64,000 bases of DNA from JAKQDH01 sp029558835 (GCA_035356615.1 DAOQSN010000002.1:197654-261653); one strand, 5' to 3'; shown: positions 35,305 to 44,504, counted from the first letter of the stretch. The notes: generated by a model not told the origin, from the letters alone. Numbers and translations: made by a program.

Positions 35305-36099
35305 ATGAAGAAGATGCTTGGGATTGTGGTCGTATTGGCGTGGAGTGCGACTGCCCTGGCTGACTGGGGCTACCCGCTCAAGTGGGACCAGTTTGACAAC
35401 CCGGACCCGCACGGTCGGAAGATCGAGAGCTGGTGGAGCTCGTGGGGCCACGGGCAGTTGGTGGCCGATGACTTCCTGTGCACGCAGGCGGGCTGGCTCA
35501 ACGAGATCCGCGTCCAGGGTGCGAACGACGCGTTCAACCTGGGCGCGCGCGTGTTCATCTATGCGGACGTCCCCGCGACGGCGGAGGAGGAAAGCCATCC
35601 GGGCGCGCTGCTTAAGTTCTGGAACCTCGGCAACGCTGACCCGGGCGATCCCCACAAGATCGGCTGGTGGGACGCCGGCAACGGCGAGTTCCGCATCAAC
35701 CTGCCCGAAGACGACTGGTTCTACCAGGAGGGCTCGGTCGCCAACCCGATCGTCTACTGGGTGGGCGTGCAGCCGAAGCATGACATCTTCGGCTTCGAGA
35801 AGTTCTACTGGAGCTATCGCGACAACCTCCATAACGACAACCCCAACCCGCCCGACATCCACAACCTCGACGACGCCGTCGTCGGGAACACGGACGGCAG
35901 CGGGAACTGGCAACATCTGGGCGCGTACTACGTGGAGGACTGGTTCAACGGCAACCACTGGCAGTTCGGTACCTACACGGGCCTGCTGCCGGACGGCTGG
36001 CGCTCGGTGGACATGGAGTTCCAGGTGTATGGCACACCGGAGCCTGCCTCGCTGGCCCTGCTGGCGCTGGGCGGCCTGGTGTTGCTGCGCCGGCGTTGA
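35305..36099 (+). CDS. PEP-CTERM secreted protein, paralogue of next gene
   Basis: 264 residues; GGAGGAGG precedes the ATG. Signal peptide MKKMLGIVVVLAWSATALA. The mature part is a beta-rich domain: WGYPLKWDQFDN, LVADDFLCTQAGWLNEIRVQ, FIYADVPATAEEESHPGALL, NPIVYWVGVQ and HDIFGFEKFYW. It ends with a PEP-CTERM sorting signal, PEPASLALLALGGLVLLRRR, recognised by exosortase, which anchors or processes the protein at the envelope. The same domain recurs in the next gene (ADWGDPLVWNQFD, HDIFGFEHFHW), but there the tail is a dockerin. No exosortase gene is in the window. Function of the domain unknown. Confidence 0.85.
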   Translation: MKKMLGIVVVLAWSATALADWGYPLKWDQFDNPDPHGRKIESWWSSWGHGQLVADDFLCTQAGWLNEIRVQGANDAFNLGARVFIYADVPATAEEESHPGALLKFWNLGNADPGDPHKIGWWDAGNGEFRINLPEDDWFYQEGSVANPIVYWVGVQPKHDIFGFEKFYWSYRDNLHNDNPNPPDIHNLDDAVVGNTDGSGNWQHLGAYYVEDWFNGNHWQFGTYTGLLPDGWRSVDMEFQVYGTPEPASLALLALGGLVLLRRR

Positions 36100-36412
36100 G
36101 GATGGCCTGCTCCGCCGGTCAGGTGCAGCCAGCCTGGCTGTCGGGCGGGCGTCCCGGTTGCGGGGCGACGGCTACCGGCGGGCTCAGCAGCTCCACCTGA
36201 TTGGGGAACCGACCAATGTTGGGGGGTGGCATGGCCAAGCGCAGCGCCGCCATGCCGCTCCGGTTGGTGAGGGCCGACCGGTACGGCATGCCGGCGCCCG
36301 TCGGCGGCGGGCTTGAGCATGCCACCCCCCTTACCGTCGACCGGCTTGGGCACGCCACCCTCCGCGCTTCCCAGGGGTGGGGTCCCGTGCGGGAGGTGCA
36401 AGGAGAAGGTGC
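36100..36412. other. Gap with family B repeat between paralogues
   Basis: 313 bases, mostly a family B repeat (36188-36330); no gene. Confidence 0.6.
36188..36330. repeat. Palindromic repeat, family B, copy 3
   Basis: Begins CAGCTCCACCTGATTGGGGA, then GGTGGCATGGCCAAGCGCAG on the left arm; the right arm ends CTTGAGCATGCCACCCCCC. A partial extra arm (GGCTTGGGCACGCCACC) follows at about 36342-36360. Confidence 0.65.
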
Positions 36413-37834
36413 ATGACACGAATGGGGACGGCGATCTTGACGTGCACGCTGCTTACGGGTCTGCCCGCGCTGGCGCGGGCGGACTGGGGAGACCCGCTCG
36501 TCTGGAATCAGTTCGACAGCATGGACTCGCGCACGGCCATGAGCTGGCGTACCCACAGCGGTTCGTACTATTACCTCTGCGCGGACGATTTCGTCTCTAC
36601 GGCTCGGACGCGCATCTCGGAGATCCGCGTGGCGGGCGTGGACGATCCCTATCCGTTGGGCGTGGACGTGTACTTCTGGGCCGACGTTCCGGCCACGCAG
36701 ACCGAGGACAGCCATCCCGGCGCGTTGCTGTACCAACGCCATCTGGGCAACGCCGCTCCCGGCGACCCTCACCAGATCGGCTGGTACGCCGTCGGCGACG
36801 GAACGTTCCGCGTGGCCTTTGCCGAAAACGACTGGTTCTACGCCGAAGGCTCGCCGGAGAACCCGGTCGTGTACTGGGTTGGCGTGCAGGTATACCACGA
36901 CATCTTCGGCTTCGAGCACTTTCACTGGAAGTTCCGTAACCCCGCGCAACAGACGGCCGGCAGCGCCGTGTACTCGACCGATGGAACCTCCTGGAGCCAT
37001 TGGGGTGAGAGCCCGCAGCACAACCTGCAGCTCTACACCGGCACGTTGCCCGCCGGCTGGAACCCCGTGGACGTCTCGTTCCAACTCTTCGGCACGGCAG
37101 AGCCGCTGGGCCCGCTGCGCAACGCCAGCTTCGAGATCGAGCACGCCGACTACATGCCGGAGGGCGGCTGGGCCGGACCGTTGCCCTGGCGCGGCATGCC
37201 CAACCACTGGGCCTGGCGCCGCCAAGGGCACGTGAACGGCCACGGCGAGGCGTTGCTCGACGACCCGGACTTCAACTGGGTTTCCGACGGCGACTGGTCA
37301 CTTTATGTATTCGCCTCGATCTTCGGCCCGCATTACGTGGATGACTACCTGGAGTTCTACCAGTTAGCGGACCTGACCGGCGCGCGGGAGCTGCTGTTCG
37401 ACGCGCATTTGAAGGGCGGGACCTGCACGGCCGCCTACGTACAGATTGACGACGGCACAAGCTGGTCCTGGAAGAACCATGTGGCGGGCAGCTACTACGA
37501 CCAGGTGCTCGACCTGACGGGCGTCGAGGGTATGCACGAGATTCGCCTGGGCGTGCGCGTCTTCGCCGACTTCGGCGCTTTCGCGGACGGGCACACCTTC
37601 TTCGACAACCTCCGCCTCGAGTTCCTGCTGGGCGGTGACCTCGACGGTGATGGCGACGTGGACCTCGATGACTTCGACGGCTTCGCCGCGTGCCTGGGTG
37701 GGCCCGGCATGACCACGCCGCCGCCCGGCTGCGCTCCGGACTACTTCGCGCGGGCCGACATGGACGGTGACCTCGACGTCGATCTGGCGGACGTCGCAGA
37801 CTTCAGCACGGCCTTCACCGGCGCGCAGGAGTGA
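36413..37834 (+). CDS. Secreted protein with dockerin-like tail, paralogue of previous gene
   Basis: 473 residues; AAGGAGAAGG precedes the ATG. Signal peptide ends LPALARA. Residues ~24-235 repeat the domain of the preceding PEP-CTERM protein (WGDPLVWNQFD, YFWADVPATQTEDSHPGALL, HDIFGFEHFHW). Residues ~240-400 add a second beta domain (NASFEIEHADYMPEGGW, TFFDNLRLEFLLG) resembling carbohydrate-binding or PEP-CTERM ectodomains. The end is a dockerin-like pair: DLDGDGDVDLDDFDGF and DMDGDLDVDLADVADF. The two neighbours thus share an N-terminal module but use different surface-attachment tails. Immediately after the stop comes a degenerate copy of the 3' end of a cardiolipin synthase gene. Confidence 0.82.
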   Translation: MTRMGTAILTCTLLTGLPALARADWGDPLVWNQFDSMDSRTAMSWRTHSGSYYYLCADDFVSTARTRISEIRVAGVDDPYPLGVDVYFWADVPATQTEDSHPGALLYQRHLGNAAPGDPHQIGWYAVGDGTFRVAFAENDWFYAEGSPENPVVYWVGVQVYHDIFGFEHFHWKFRNPAQQTAGSAVYSTDGTSWSHWGESPQHNLQLYTGTLPAGWNPVDVSFQLFGTAEPLGPLRNASFEIEHADYMPEGGWAGPLPWRGMPNHWAWRRQGHVNGHGEALLDDPDFNWVSDGDWSLYVFASIFGPHYVDDYLEFYQLADLTGARELLFDAHLKGGTCTAAYVQIDDGTSWSWKNHVAGSYYDQVLDLTGVEGMHEIRLGVRVFADFGAFADGHTFFDNLRLEFLLGGDLDGDGDVDLDDFDGFAACLGGPGMTTPPPGCAPDYFARADMDGDLDVDLADVADFSTAFTGAQE

Positions 37835-37852
37835 GGCAGCGCGGGGCAATGT

Positions 37853-37951
37853 GCAGGTACGGCGGAAGGAGCTTCACCGCACCATCGCGGGGGCGGCGCC
37901 AACGCGCCCGCGAGTCCGTTTGTTCCAGCAGCACGGTCTCGGACGCGGCAG
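37853..37951 (-). pseudogene. Degenerate 3' end of a cardiolipin synthase gene
   Basis: Reads on the minus strand as LEQTDSRARWRR, RDGAVKLLPPYLH, closely like the C-terminus of the intact cls at 46997-48637 (LEQMDSRPPWRR, RDGTVKLFSPYL), but with no stop at the homologous place. It begins about 18 bases after the stop of the dockerin gene. A better preserved copy occurs after another dockerin gene at 43808-43936. Confidence 0.7.
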
Positions 37952-38006
37952 CAACGCGGAAGCTCCTGCTGCTTCGGCCATTCTTCCCCCGACGGGGGAT
38001 CAAGTA

Positions 38007-38035
38007 AGAAGCCGGGGGCGAAACCCCCGGCTTCT
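38007..38035. terminator. 12-bp stem hairpin between convergent genes
   Basis: AGAAGCCGGGGG pairs perfectly with CCCCCGGCTTCT around loop CGAAA. It lies between the stop of the dockerin gene and the stop of the S9 peptidase gene and would serve both directions. Confidence 0.7.
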
Positions 38036-38098
38036 CCGAAGACCTGCACACGTACAGAGCCCCCGAAGGGGACGACAGAACAAAGAAAAGAACCTCCC

Positions 38099-40126
38099 CT
38101 ATCCCTGCTTCAGCGCCTCCGCCACGCCGGGCACCTGATCGACGCCGGCCGGCACGCTGACGCTGGAACCTCCGAAGTCCTGCCCGATCGGCTCGGCCCG
38201 GCCACCGAGGTGTTGAGCCAGGAATGACTCCGCCACCCCGTAGAACGCCAGGCGATTCTCCGGCCGGGCAAAGCCGTGCCCCTCATCGGGAAAGAGCACG
38301 TACGTCACCGGGATCTGCTTCGCCTGCATGGCCTGGACGATCTGGTCCGACTCCTCCTGCTTGACGCGCGGGTCGTTGGCGCCTTGCCCGATCAACAGCG
38401 GACGCTGAATCTGCGCGACCTTCATCAGCGGCGAACGCTCCAGCAGGAACTTCTTGCCTTCCTCCGTGCGATGGTCGCCAATCCGCTTCACGAACAAATC
38501 CACCACCGGCTGCCAGTACGGCGGGATCGCATTCATGAACGTGACCAGGTTCGACGGTCCGCAGATGTCCACGCCGCAGGCGAACTGGTCCGGTGTGAAC
38601 GTCATGCCGACGAGCGTCGCATACCCGCCGTAGCTGCCGCCCATGATCGCCACCTTCTTCGGATCGGCGATGTGCTCCCGGATGGCCCACTGCACGGCGT
38701 CGAGCAGATCGTCGTGCATCCTGGCACCCCACTCGCGGTCGCCGGCGTTCGTGAACTGCTTGCCTAAGCCCGTGGACGCGCGGAAGTTCACCGACAGTGC
38801 CGCGTAACCGCGGTTGGCCAGCCATTGATGCTCCGCGTTATAGCCCCAGTTGTCGCGCCCCCACGGGCCGCCGTGCACATTGAGCACCAGCGGCACCGGC
38901 TGGGCAGGCCGCGGTTTGCCGTCCGGGTTCGAGCCCACCGGCAGCGTGAGGTAGCAGACGAGGTCCATCCCGTCCCGTGACTTGATGGTCACGGGGTGCA
39001 TCTTCGCCAGCGGCAGCTTCTCCAGCGCGGGGCGGTTGACGAACAGGAAGTCCGCCTTCCCACTGGGGCGTTGATAGCGGTAGTAGCGGACCGGGCCGTC
39101 ATCCTGAAGGTACGCCACGATCCAGACCTTGTCATCGAGGGAGCGGCTGGTTACCTCGAAGTCGCCGTCCGCCACCTTGCGCAGCGTCGCGAAGTCCTTC
39201 TCAATCGCCTTGTCGAGGATCTTCCAGTTCTTGCGCTCGACCGTGAACCCGACGGCCTCAATGGTCTTCTCGACCGGCTTCGCCATCACGTCGGCCACGT
39301 CGGCCCGCGGGTCCTCGGCCAGCACCGTCTGCTTGCCCGTGGTGAGGTCATAGCTGGTGAGGGCGGCCGTGTTGCGCCCGCGGCTGTCGGTCATGTACAG
39401 CACCTTGCCGCTCTTGTCGAAACCCGCCGGCCCGGTGGTCAGGGCATCCTCCTGCCCGATCTTGGTGAAGGACTTCCAGTCGCCGTCGGCCGTGCGCTCC
39501 AGGACCTCCTCGCCCCCGTCCGGCGTGATGCGCATGGCGAAGCGGACGGCGTAGGTGTCGTCGGTGACGAAGCCCACGTAGCCTTCGTTCTCCAGGAGCA
39601 GCTTCTTCTCGCCGGTCTCGATGTTCACGCGGTGGATGTCGTGCAGTTGCGGGTTGCGGTCATTCAGCGCGACCAGGATATCGTGCGGGAACTTGTAGCT
39701 GACGCCCTGCACGCGTGCCTGCACACCGGTGGCCGGCGTCAGGTCCCGCACCGCGTCGGTCTTCACGTTCACGCTGTACACGCGCCAGTTCTCGTCCCCG
39801 TCCTTGTCCTGCACGTACAGGATGTGCTCGTTGGTGAACGCCCAGAAGTACCCCCGAATGCCGCGCCGCGTGTCGTGGGTCACCGCCTTCGCCTTGGCCG
39901 GGTCAGCCAGCGGTGCCACCCAGACGTTCAGGACGCCGTCGAGCGGCGCCAGGAACGCCAGTTGCTGACCATCCGGACTGACCTGCAAGGACGCCCGGTC
40001 CGGGTTGCCGAAGAGGACCTGACGCGGGATCACCGCCGTGGCCGGCGCCGCCGCCGCCGCCCACGCGAGGCCCACGCCCCCGAGAAACACAATGCCCAAA
40101 ACGATCATCCGAAGTTGCCTGTTCAT
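38099..40126 (-). CDS. S9-family prolyl oligopeptidase-like peptidase
   Basis: 675 residues from an ATG at 40126 with CGGAGAG upstream. A signal peptide (LGIVFLGGVGLAWAAAAAPA) exports it. The N-terminal ~390 residues form a beta-propeller (SPDGQQLAFLAPLDGVLNVW, YVQDKDGDENWRVYSV, GKVLYMTDSRG), which gates access of peptides. The C-terminal alpha/beta-hydrolase domain has NVHGGPWGRDNWG, the nucleophile motif GGSYGGY (Ser498), Asp585 in GQGANDPRV and His617 in DEGHGF, a complete catalytic triad. It resembles acylaminoacyl-peptidase/dipeptidyl-peptidase members that cleave oligopeptides outside the cytoplasm. A GTCGGCC/GGCCGAC hairpin lies in its upstream region. Confidence 0.9.
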   Translation of the reverse strand: MNRQLRMIVLGIVFLGGVGLAWAAAAAPATAVIPRQVLFGNPDRASLQVSPDGQQLAFLAPLDGVLNVWVAPLADPAKAKAVTHDTRRGIRGYFWAFTNEHILYVQDKDGDENWRVYSVNVKTDAVRDLTPATGVQARVQGVSYKFPHDILVALNDRNPQLHDIHRVNIETGEKKLLLENEGYVGFVTDDTYAVRFAMRITPDGGEEVLERTADGDWKSFTKIGQEDALTTGPAGFDKSGKVLYMTDSRGRNTAALTSYDLTTGKQTVLAEDPRADVADVMAKPVEKTIEAVGFTVERKNWKILDKAIEKDFATLRKVADGDFEVTSRSLDDKVWIVAYLQDDGPVRYYRYQRPSGKADFLFVNRPALEKLPLAKMHPVTIKSRDGMDLVCYLTLPVGSNPDGKPRPAQPVPLVLNVHGGPWGRDNWGYNAEHQWLANRGYAALSVNFRASTGLGKQFTNAGDREWGARMHDDLLDAVQWAIREHIADPKKVAIMGGSYGGYATLVGMTFTPDQFACGVDICGPSNLVTFMNAIPPYWQPVVDLFVKRIGDHRTEEGKKFLLERSPLMKVAQIQRPLLIGQGANDPRVKQEESDQIVQAMQAKQIPVTYVLFPDEGHGFARPENRLAFYGVAESFLAQHLGGRAEPIGQDFGGSSVSVPAGVDQVPGVAEALKQG

Positions 40127-40508
40127 GAGTACTCTCCGCATCAATGTGATTTGTGCAATGGTCCGCAGGCGGCGTTGCCAGTCCGTTGAACAAGTAGCGT
40201 CGGCCTCCCGCGGCCGACGTGGGAGCCGCCAGACGCACCGGTCTTCCACGCTCCTGCCCCGGCCCGACACGGCTTCAACAGGCCGCCGAGCACCGCTCTG
40301 CCGGATAGCATCGCACGATCCCCTGCGCTTCGCAACGCTCTTCACGACACCTCGCAAGTGTGGACAATTTCCGACGGAAACCGGCAAAGCCCGGACACTC
40401 CGCACCGCGGGGACTGTGCCGAGCTACACCGCCATGGGCAATGTCCGCGTCAGGTACGCGTCACCAAGCCACCGAGGCTCAGCGTGGACCTTCCCCCGCA
40501 GCCCCCAG

Positions 40509-40560
40509 CGTGGCACCTGCGTCTCGCCCGTGGGTCCGCCGGCGGGACGCCGGTGCCACG
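40509..40560. repeat. GTGGCACC inverted repeat
   Basis: CGTGGCACC (40509-40517) and GGTGCCACG (40552-40560) enclose CTCGCCCGTGGGTCCGCCGG-type nested palindromes. A long hairpin is possible. Confidence 0.5.
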
Positions 40561-40620
40561 GAATCCTCGCGGTCCGGGAGGAAGCCGAGCGCCGAATCAC
40601 CGTTCTTGATGCGGCCCCGG

Positions 40621-40661
40621 TGGTCCGAACCGTCCCGACGCAGGTCGGGATCAGGGAGCGG
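40621..40661. repeat. Family D repeat, copy 3
   Basis: TGGTCCGAACCGTCCCGACG then CAGGTCGGGATCAGGGAGCGG; CCCGAC and GTCGGG arms form a small hairpin. Confidence 0.5.
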
Positions 40662-40787
40662 CCGGTTCTCATCGTTGGCCGGCGCGTGTCCGCGCACCCG
40701 CTTTGGTCATACCAAGCGACGTTGAGTTCGTAGCCCAGCCGCTTCTGTCCAGGAGGAGGCGCTCGGAGAGCCGGACCCACGCGCCAC

Positions 40788-40835
40788 TCCTCCCCTCACC
40801 CTGTCCGCTCCTTCGAGTGGGAGAGGGATTGCTTT
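40788..40835. repeat. REP-like hairpin near 40.8 kb
   Basis: CTCCTCCCCTCACCCTGTCC, then GCTCCTTCGAGTGGGAGAGGG; diverged member of the GGGAGAGGG class. Confidence 0.4.
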
Positions 40836-41366
40836 GCGCACTCTTCGTCTCTGGGCGCCTTGGTGGCTGCTCCCCACGACCTTTGCCGACCCGCAGGAGT
40901 GGGCCGCCGTGACCTGATCGCTCCTCCACCTGCCAAGCCGGCCGGTCGGGTCCGGCTTCCCCGGTAACACCAGCGGTTCGGCCAACTCGCGGTCAATCGC
41001 ACTGCCCGCCGCATGCAGCCCTTCCGGGTCGACTGGCGACGCGACCGCTGAGACGCAAGCCAACTCTCCCACAACGCCGCGGCCCGGGGCGACGGCGTGA
41101 GAACTCGTGTATCTACGGCTGGAGTCCCGCTCTGCCCCTGCCGCGATTCGCAGCGCTCTGCGTGGCAGACTCCTTCGTTGGGCCATTGAGTCAGGCAGTA
41201 CGTTCTGCTAGACTGGTGCTATGACTTCCGGGGAAGAAGCCCCCCTTGGTTGTACCCCCGCAGGGCGATGCGTGCAGGCAGTTGCGGGACGGTGACCCTC
41301 CGGCACATCCATCGCGCCATGCGGAGCAACGGAGCCCAGCGCCATCGCTGGAGGGAGGACAGTCAC

Positions 41367-43793
41367 ATGTGTGCCCGGACCACCACTGACCGGCGAGTGC
41401 TACCGCAGGGGTGGGAGTACGCCAGGATCATCGCGGGGGTCGTCGTGGTGGCCTGTGCCGCGGGCGGCGCGCCGCCGGCGGCGGCCCAGGCCTGCGGCTG
41501 GCTGCCGGGCGAGGGTGTGCCGGGGACCGACGGACCCGTGCATGCCTCCGCCACGTGGGACCCCGACGCCTCGGCCTTGCAGACCGAACTGCTGGTTGCC
41601 GGCGGGAACTTCGCGGTCGCGGGCGGCATTCTCGCCAACAACGTCGCGGCGTGGGACGGCAGCACCTGGCAGCCGCTGGGCTCGGGGACAGACGGCCCGG
41701 TGAACGCGCTGACGGTGTACAACGGCGAGTTGATCGCGGGGGGCGCGTTCACGGCCGCCGGCGGGGTGACGTGCAATCGGATCGCTCGCTGGGACGGCGG
41801 CGGGTGGCAGCCGCTGGGCTCGGGGATGAACAACCAGGTGCACGCGCTGACGGTTTACAACGGCGAACTGATCGCCGGGGGCGCGTTCACGACCGCCGGC
41901 GGGGTGACGTGCAACCGGATCGCCCGCTGGGACGGCAGCACCTGGCAACCACTGGGGTCGGGGATGGGGGGCGGTTCTCCCACCCTGTCCGCCCTCACCG
42001 TGCACGACGGTGAGCTGATCGCGGGGGGCAGGTTCACCACCGCCGGCGGCGCCACGTGCAACAACATCGCCCGCTGGAACGGCAGCACCTGGCAACCGTT
42101 GGGGGCGGGGGTGGGCGGCAGTTCCCCAAGCGTATCCGCCCTCACGGCCTACGACGGCGAGTTGATCGCGGGGGGTACGTTCACAACGGCCGATGGCGCG
42201 GCGTGCAACAACATCGCCCGCTGGAACGGCGGCGCCTGGCAACCGCTCGGGGCGGGGACGAATAGCATGGTGCGCGCCCTGACGGCCTATCCCGGCGCGC
42301 CGGGACAGGCGGGCGAACTGATCGCGGGCGGCGACTTCAGCAGCGCCGGCGGCGCGACGTGCAGCTACATCGCAAGCTGGAACGGCAGCGTCTGGCAGCC
42401 GCTCGGGGCGGGCGTGGGCAACATTGTGCGCGCCTTGGCGACCTATCCCGGCGCGCCGGGACGGGCAGGCGAGTTGATCGTGGGGGGCTACTTCACGACC
42501 GGCGGCGGGCTGCCGTGCAGCGGCATTGCGCGCTGGAATGCCGGCGCCTGGCAGCCGCTGGGGTCGGGAATGAACAGCACCGTGCTCGCCCTCACGGTCT
42601 ACGCCGGGGGGCCGGGACCGGCGGACGAGGTGATCGCCGGCGGCGATTTCACCGCGGCCGGCGGCGTGCCGTGCAACCGCATTGCCCGCTGGGACGGCGG
42701 CGGGTGGCAGCCGTTGGGGTCGGGAATGAACAGCTACGTGTACGCCCTGACGGTCTATCCGCCGGGCCAGGCAGGCGAGCTGATCGCGGGCGGCGCCTTC
42801 ACGACCGCCGGCGGCGTGCCGTGCAACCGCATTGCCCGCTGGGACGGCAGCGCCTGGCACCCACTCGGGTCGGGAATGGGGGGTAGTTCTCCCACCGTGT
42901 CCGCCCTCACCGTGCACAACGGTGAACTGATCGCGGGGGGCAGCTTCACGTCCGCCGGCGGCGTGCCGTGCAACTATATCGCCCGCTGGGACGGCAGCGC
43001 CTGGCAGCCGCTGGGAGCGGGGGTCAACAACATCGTGCGCGCCCTGACGGTCTATAACAACGAGCTCATGGCGGGAGGCTTCTTCACGACCGCCAGCGGT
43101 GTGTCCTGCAACTACATCGCCCGCTGGAACGGCAGCACCTGGCAGCCGCTCGGATCGGGGATGGGCGGGAGCACCCCCTACGTACAATGCCTTGCGGTCT
43201 TCAACGGCGAGCTGATCGCCGGGGGCGAATTCACGTCTGCCGGCGGCGTGCCGTGCAACTACATCGCCCGCTGGAACGGCGGTGCCTGGCAGCCACTGGG
43301 GTCAGGAATGGGCGGCGTGAACCCCTACGTGTACGCCGTGAAGGTTCACGGCGCCGAGTTGATCGCCGGAGGCGATTTCACCAGCGCCGGCGGGGCAACG
43401 TGCAGCTACATCGCCTGCTGGAACACCGGTGCCTGGCAACCGCTGGGGGCCGGGATGAACAACGGGGTGCGCGCCTTGACGGTCTACCCCGACGCCTCGG
43501 GGGGGGCGGGCGAGGTGATCGCGGGGGGCTACTTCACGACTGCCGGCGATTACGTCTCGTGCTACTGGGCTCGCTGGGCTTGTGACGTCCCGGGCGACCT
43601 CGACGGCGACGGCGACGTGGACGTCGATGACTTCGACACCTTCGCCGCCTGCCTGGCGGGACCTGATGTGACCACGCCGCCGTCCGGCTGTGATCCCGAT
43701 TCCTTCGCCCAGGCCGACCTCGACGGCGACCTCGATGTCGATCTGGCCGATTTCCAGAGCTTCAGCACGGCCTTCACCGGCCCGCAGGAGTAA
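41367..43793 (+). CDS. Secreted double beta-propeller/dockerin protein, paralogue 3
   Basis: 808 residues; GAGGGAGGA lies eight bases before the ATG. Signal sequence around ARIIAGVVVVACAAGGAPPA ending AAQ. Again one divergent N-terminal blade (ELLVAGGNFAVAGGILANN) and 13 clear repeats (IARWDGSTWQPLGSGM, ALTVYNGELIAGG, FTTAGGVxC), total 14. Several repeats here have longer turns such as YPGAPGQAGELIAGG. The C-terminus carries DLDGDGDVDVDDFDTF and DLDGDLDVDLADFQSF dockerin-like loops. The repeat DNA is strongly conserved, giving opportunity for unequal recombination, yet blade number equals that in the two other paralogues. A cls 3'-end fragment follows directly. Confidence 0.82.
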   Translation: MCARTTTDRRVLPQGWEYARIIAGVVVVACAAGGAPPAAAQACGWLPGEGVPGTDGPVHASATWDPDASALQTELLVAGGNFAVAGGILANNVAAWDGSTWQPLGSGTDGPVNALTVYNGELIAGGAFTAAGGVTCNRIARWDGGGWQPLGSGMNNQVHALTVYNGELIAGGAFTTAGGVTCNRIARWDGSTWQPLGSGMGGGSPTLSALTVHDGELIAGGRFTTAGGATCNNIARWNGSTWQPLGAGVGGSSPSVSALTAYDGELIAGGTFTTADGAACNNIARWNGGAWQPLGAGTNSMVRALTAYPGAPGQAGELIAGGDFSSAGGATCSYIASWNGSVWQPLGAGVGNIVRALATYPGAPGRAGELIVGGYFTTGGGLPCSGIARWNAGAWQPLGSGMNSTVLALTVYAGGPGPADEVIAGGDFTAAGGVPCNRIARWDGGGWQPLGSGMNSYVYALTVYPPGQAGELIAGGAFTTAGGVPCNRIARWDGSAWHPLGSGMGGSSPTVSALTVHNGELIAGGSFTSAGGVPCNYIARWDGSAWQPLGAGVNNIVRALTVYNNELMAGGFFTTASGVSCNYIARWNGSTWQPLGSGMGGSTPYVQCLAVFNGELIAGGEFTSAGGVPCNYIARWNGGAWQPLGSGMGGVNPYVYAVKVHGAELIAGGDFTSAGGATCSYIACWNTGAWQPLGAGMNNGVRALTVYPDASGGAGEVIAGGYFTTAGDYVSCYWARWACDVPGDLDGDGDVDVDDFDTFAACLAGPDVTTPPSGCDPDSFAQADLDGDLDVDLADFQSFSTAFTGPQE

Positions 43794-43807
43794 GCCAGCG
43801 CGGGTTG

Positions 43808-43936
43808 ATCTACAGATACGGCGAGAAGAGCTTCACGGTGCCGTCACGGAGGCGGCGCCAACGCGGACGCGAATCCATCTGTTCGAGCGTTACGTTCTCC
43901 GAGCCGGCGGCCAGTTCGTCCATCCAGGTGCCAAGC
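43808..43936 (-). pseudogene. Copy of the 3' end of a cardiolipin synthase gene
   Basis: The minus strand reads LAAGSENVTLEQMDSR then WRRLRDGTVKLFSPYL and a stop, nearly identical to the end of cls at 46997-47130. The homology stops abruptly at GTGCCAAGCT near 43936. It starts about 14 bases after the stop of the third propeller/dockerin gene, in convergent orientation. Confidence 0.8.
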
Positions 43937-44154
43937 TACCGGACAACTTGGGGACTGAACTTCCTTCTTACCACGGAGACACGGGGATCACGGAGAGGAG
44001 AAACGGATGCCCCGATCCCAGTCCTCCCCGTGCCCTCGGTGTCTCCGTGGTGCCTCTGCCGGAGGGCAACGCGTGGCGGGGACGGAAGGGCGGGTTCACC
44101 CTCTGCCACATCGTCATCAACTCGCCCAACGCCTCCGCGGCCGCGCCTGGCTCC

Positions 44155-44261
44155 CCAACCCCTCTCCCCTTTGGGCAACGGCGCGACGCCGAGCACCCTG
44201 GCGTGGCCGCGCCTGGCTCCGCAACCCCTCTCCCGTTAGGGGAGAGGGCAGGGTGAGGGGG
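44155..44261. repeat. Two tandem REP-like hairpins
   Basis: AACCCCTCTCCCCTTTGGG and AACCCCTCTCCCGTTAGGGG, each preceded by GCGCCTGGCTCC, followed by GAGAGGGCAGGGTGAGGGG; a short direct duplication with 60-base spacing. Confidence 0.55.
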
Positions 44262-44394
44262 AATCCGGCGGCCCGGTCGCCATTGACAAACGACCGTTTC
44301 TTAGCGAGATCGGTTGAGAAGCGTTCGCTTCGTAGTTGTTCAGCGTGGGTGCTTGGCCGCCGGCCGTCGCCGGCGGGCTGGGCGCGCGGCGTCT

Positions 44395-44504
44395 GAACCC
44401 CTCGCCCTTCCAGGGAGAGGGGTAGGGGTGAGGGTCGCGTGGGCCAGAACGCTCGCTTGGGGCAGCCGCATGCGTTCCCGCGAGGCGCGGGACGCCAAGC
44501 ACGT
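44395..44504. repeat. Family A repeat, second module, copy at 44.4 kb
   Basis: ACCCCTCGCCCTTCCAGGGA then GAGGGGTAGGGGTGAGGGTCG, a GCGTTCCCGCGAGGCGCGGGACGC-type hairpin, and the end GCCAAGCACGTAC. Confidence 0.6.

Larger units (their letters stand above)
40127..41366. other. 1.2-kb intergenic region with scattered palindromes
   Basis: No credible gene on either strand. It holds a CGTCGGCC...GGCCGACG hairpin near 40200-40222, a CGTGGCACC/GGTGCCACG inverted repeat (40509-40560), a family D copy (40621-40661) and a REP-like hairpin (40788-40835). The promoter of the propeller gene at 41367 should be near its right end; GAGGGAGGA at 41351-41359 is that gene's ribosome site. Confidence 0.5.
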
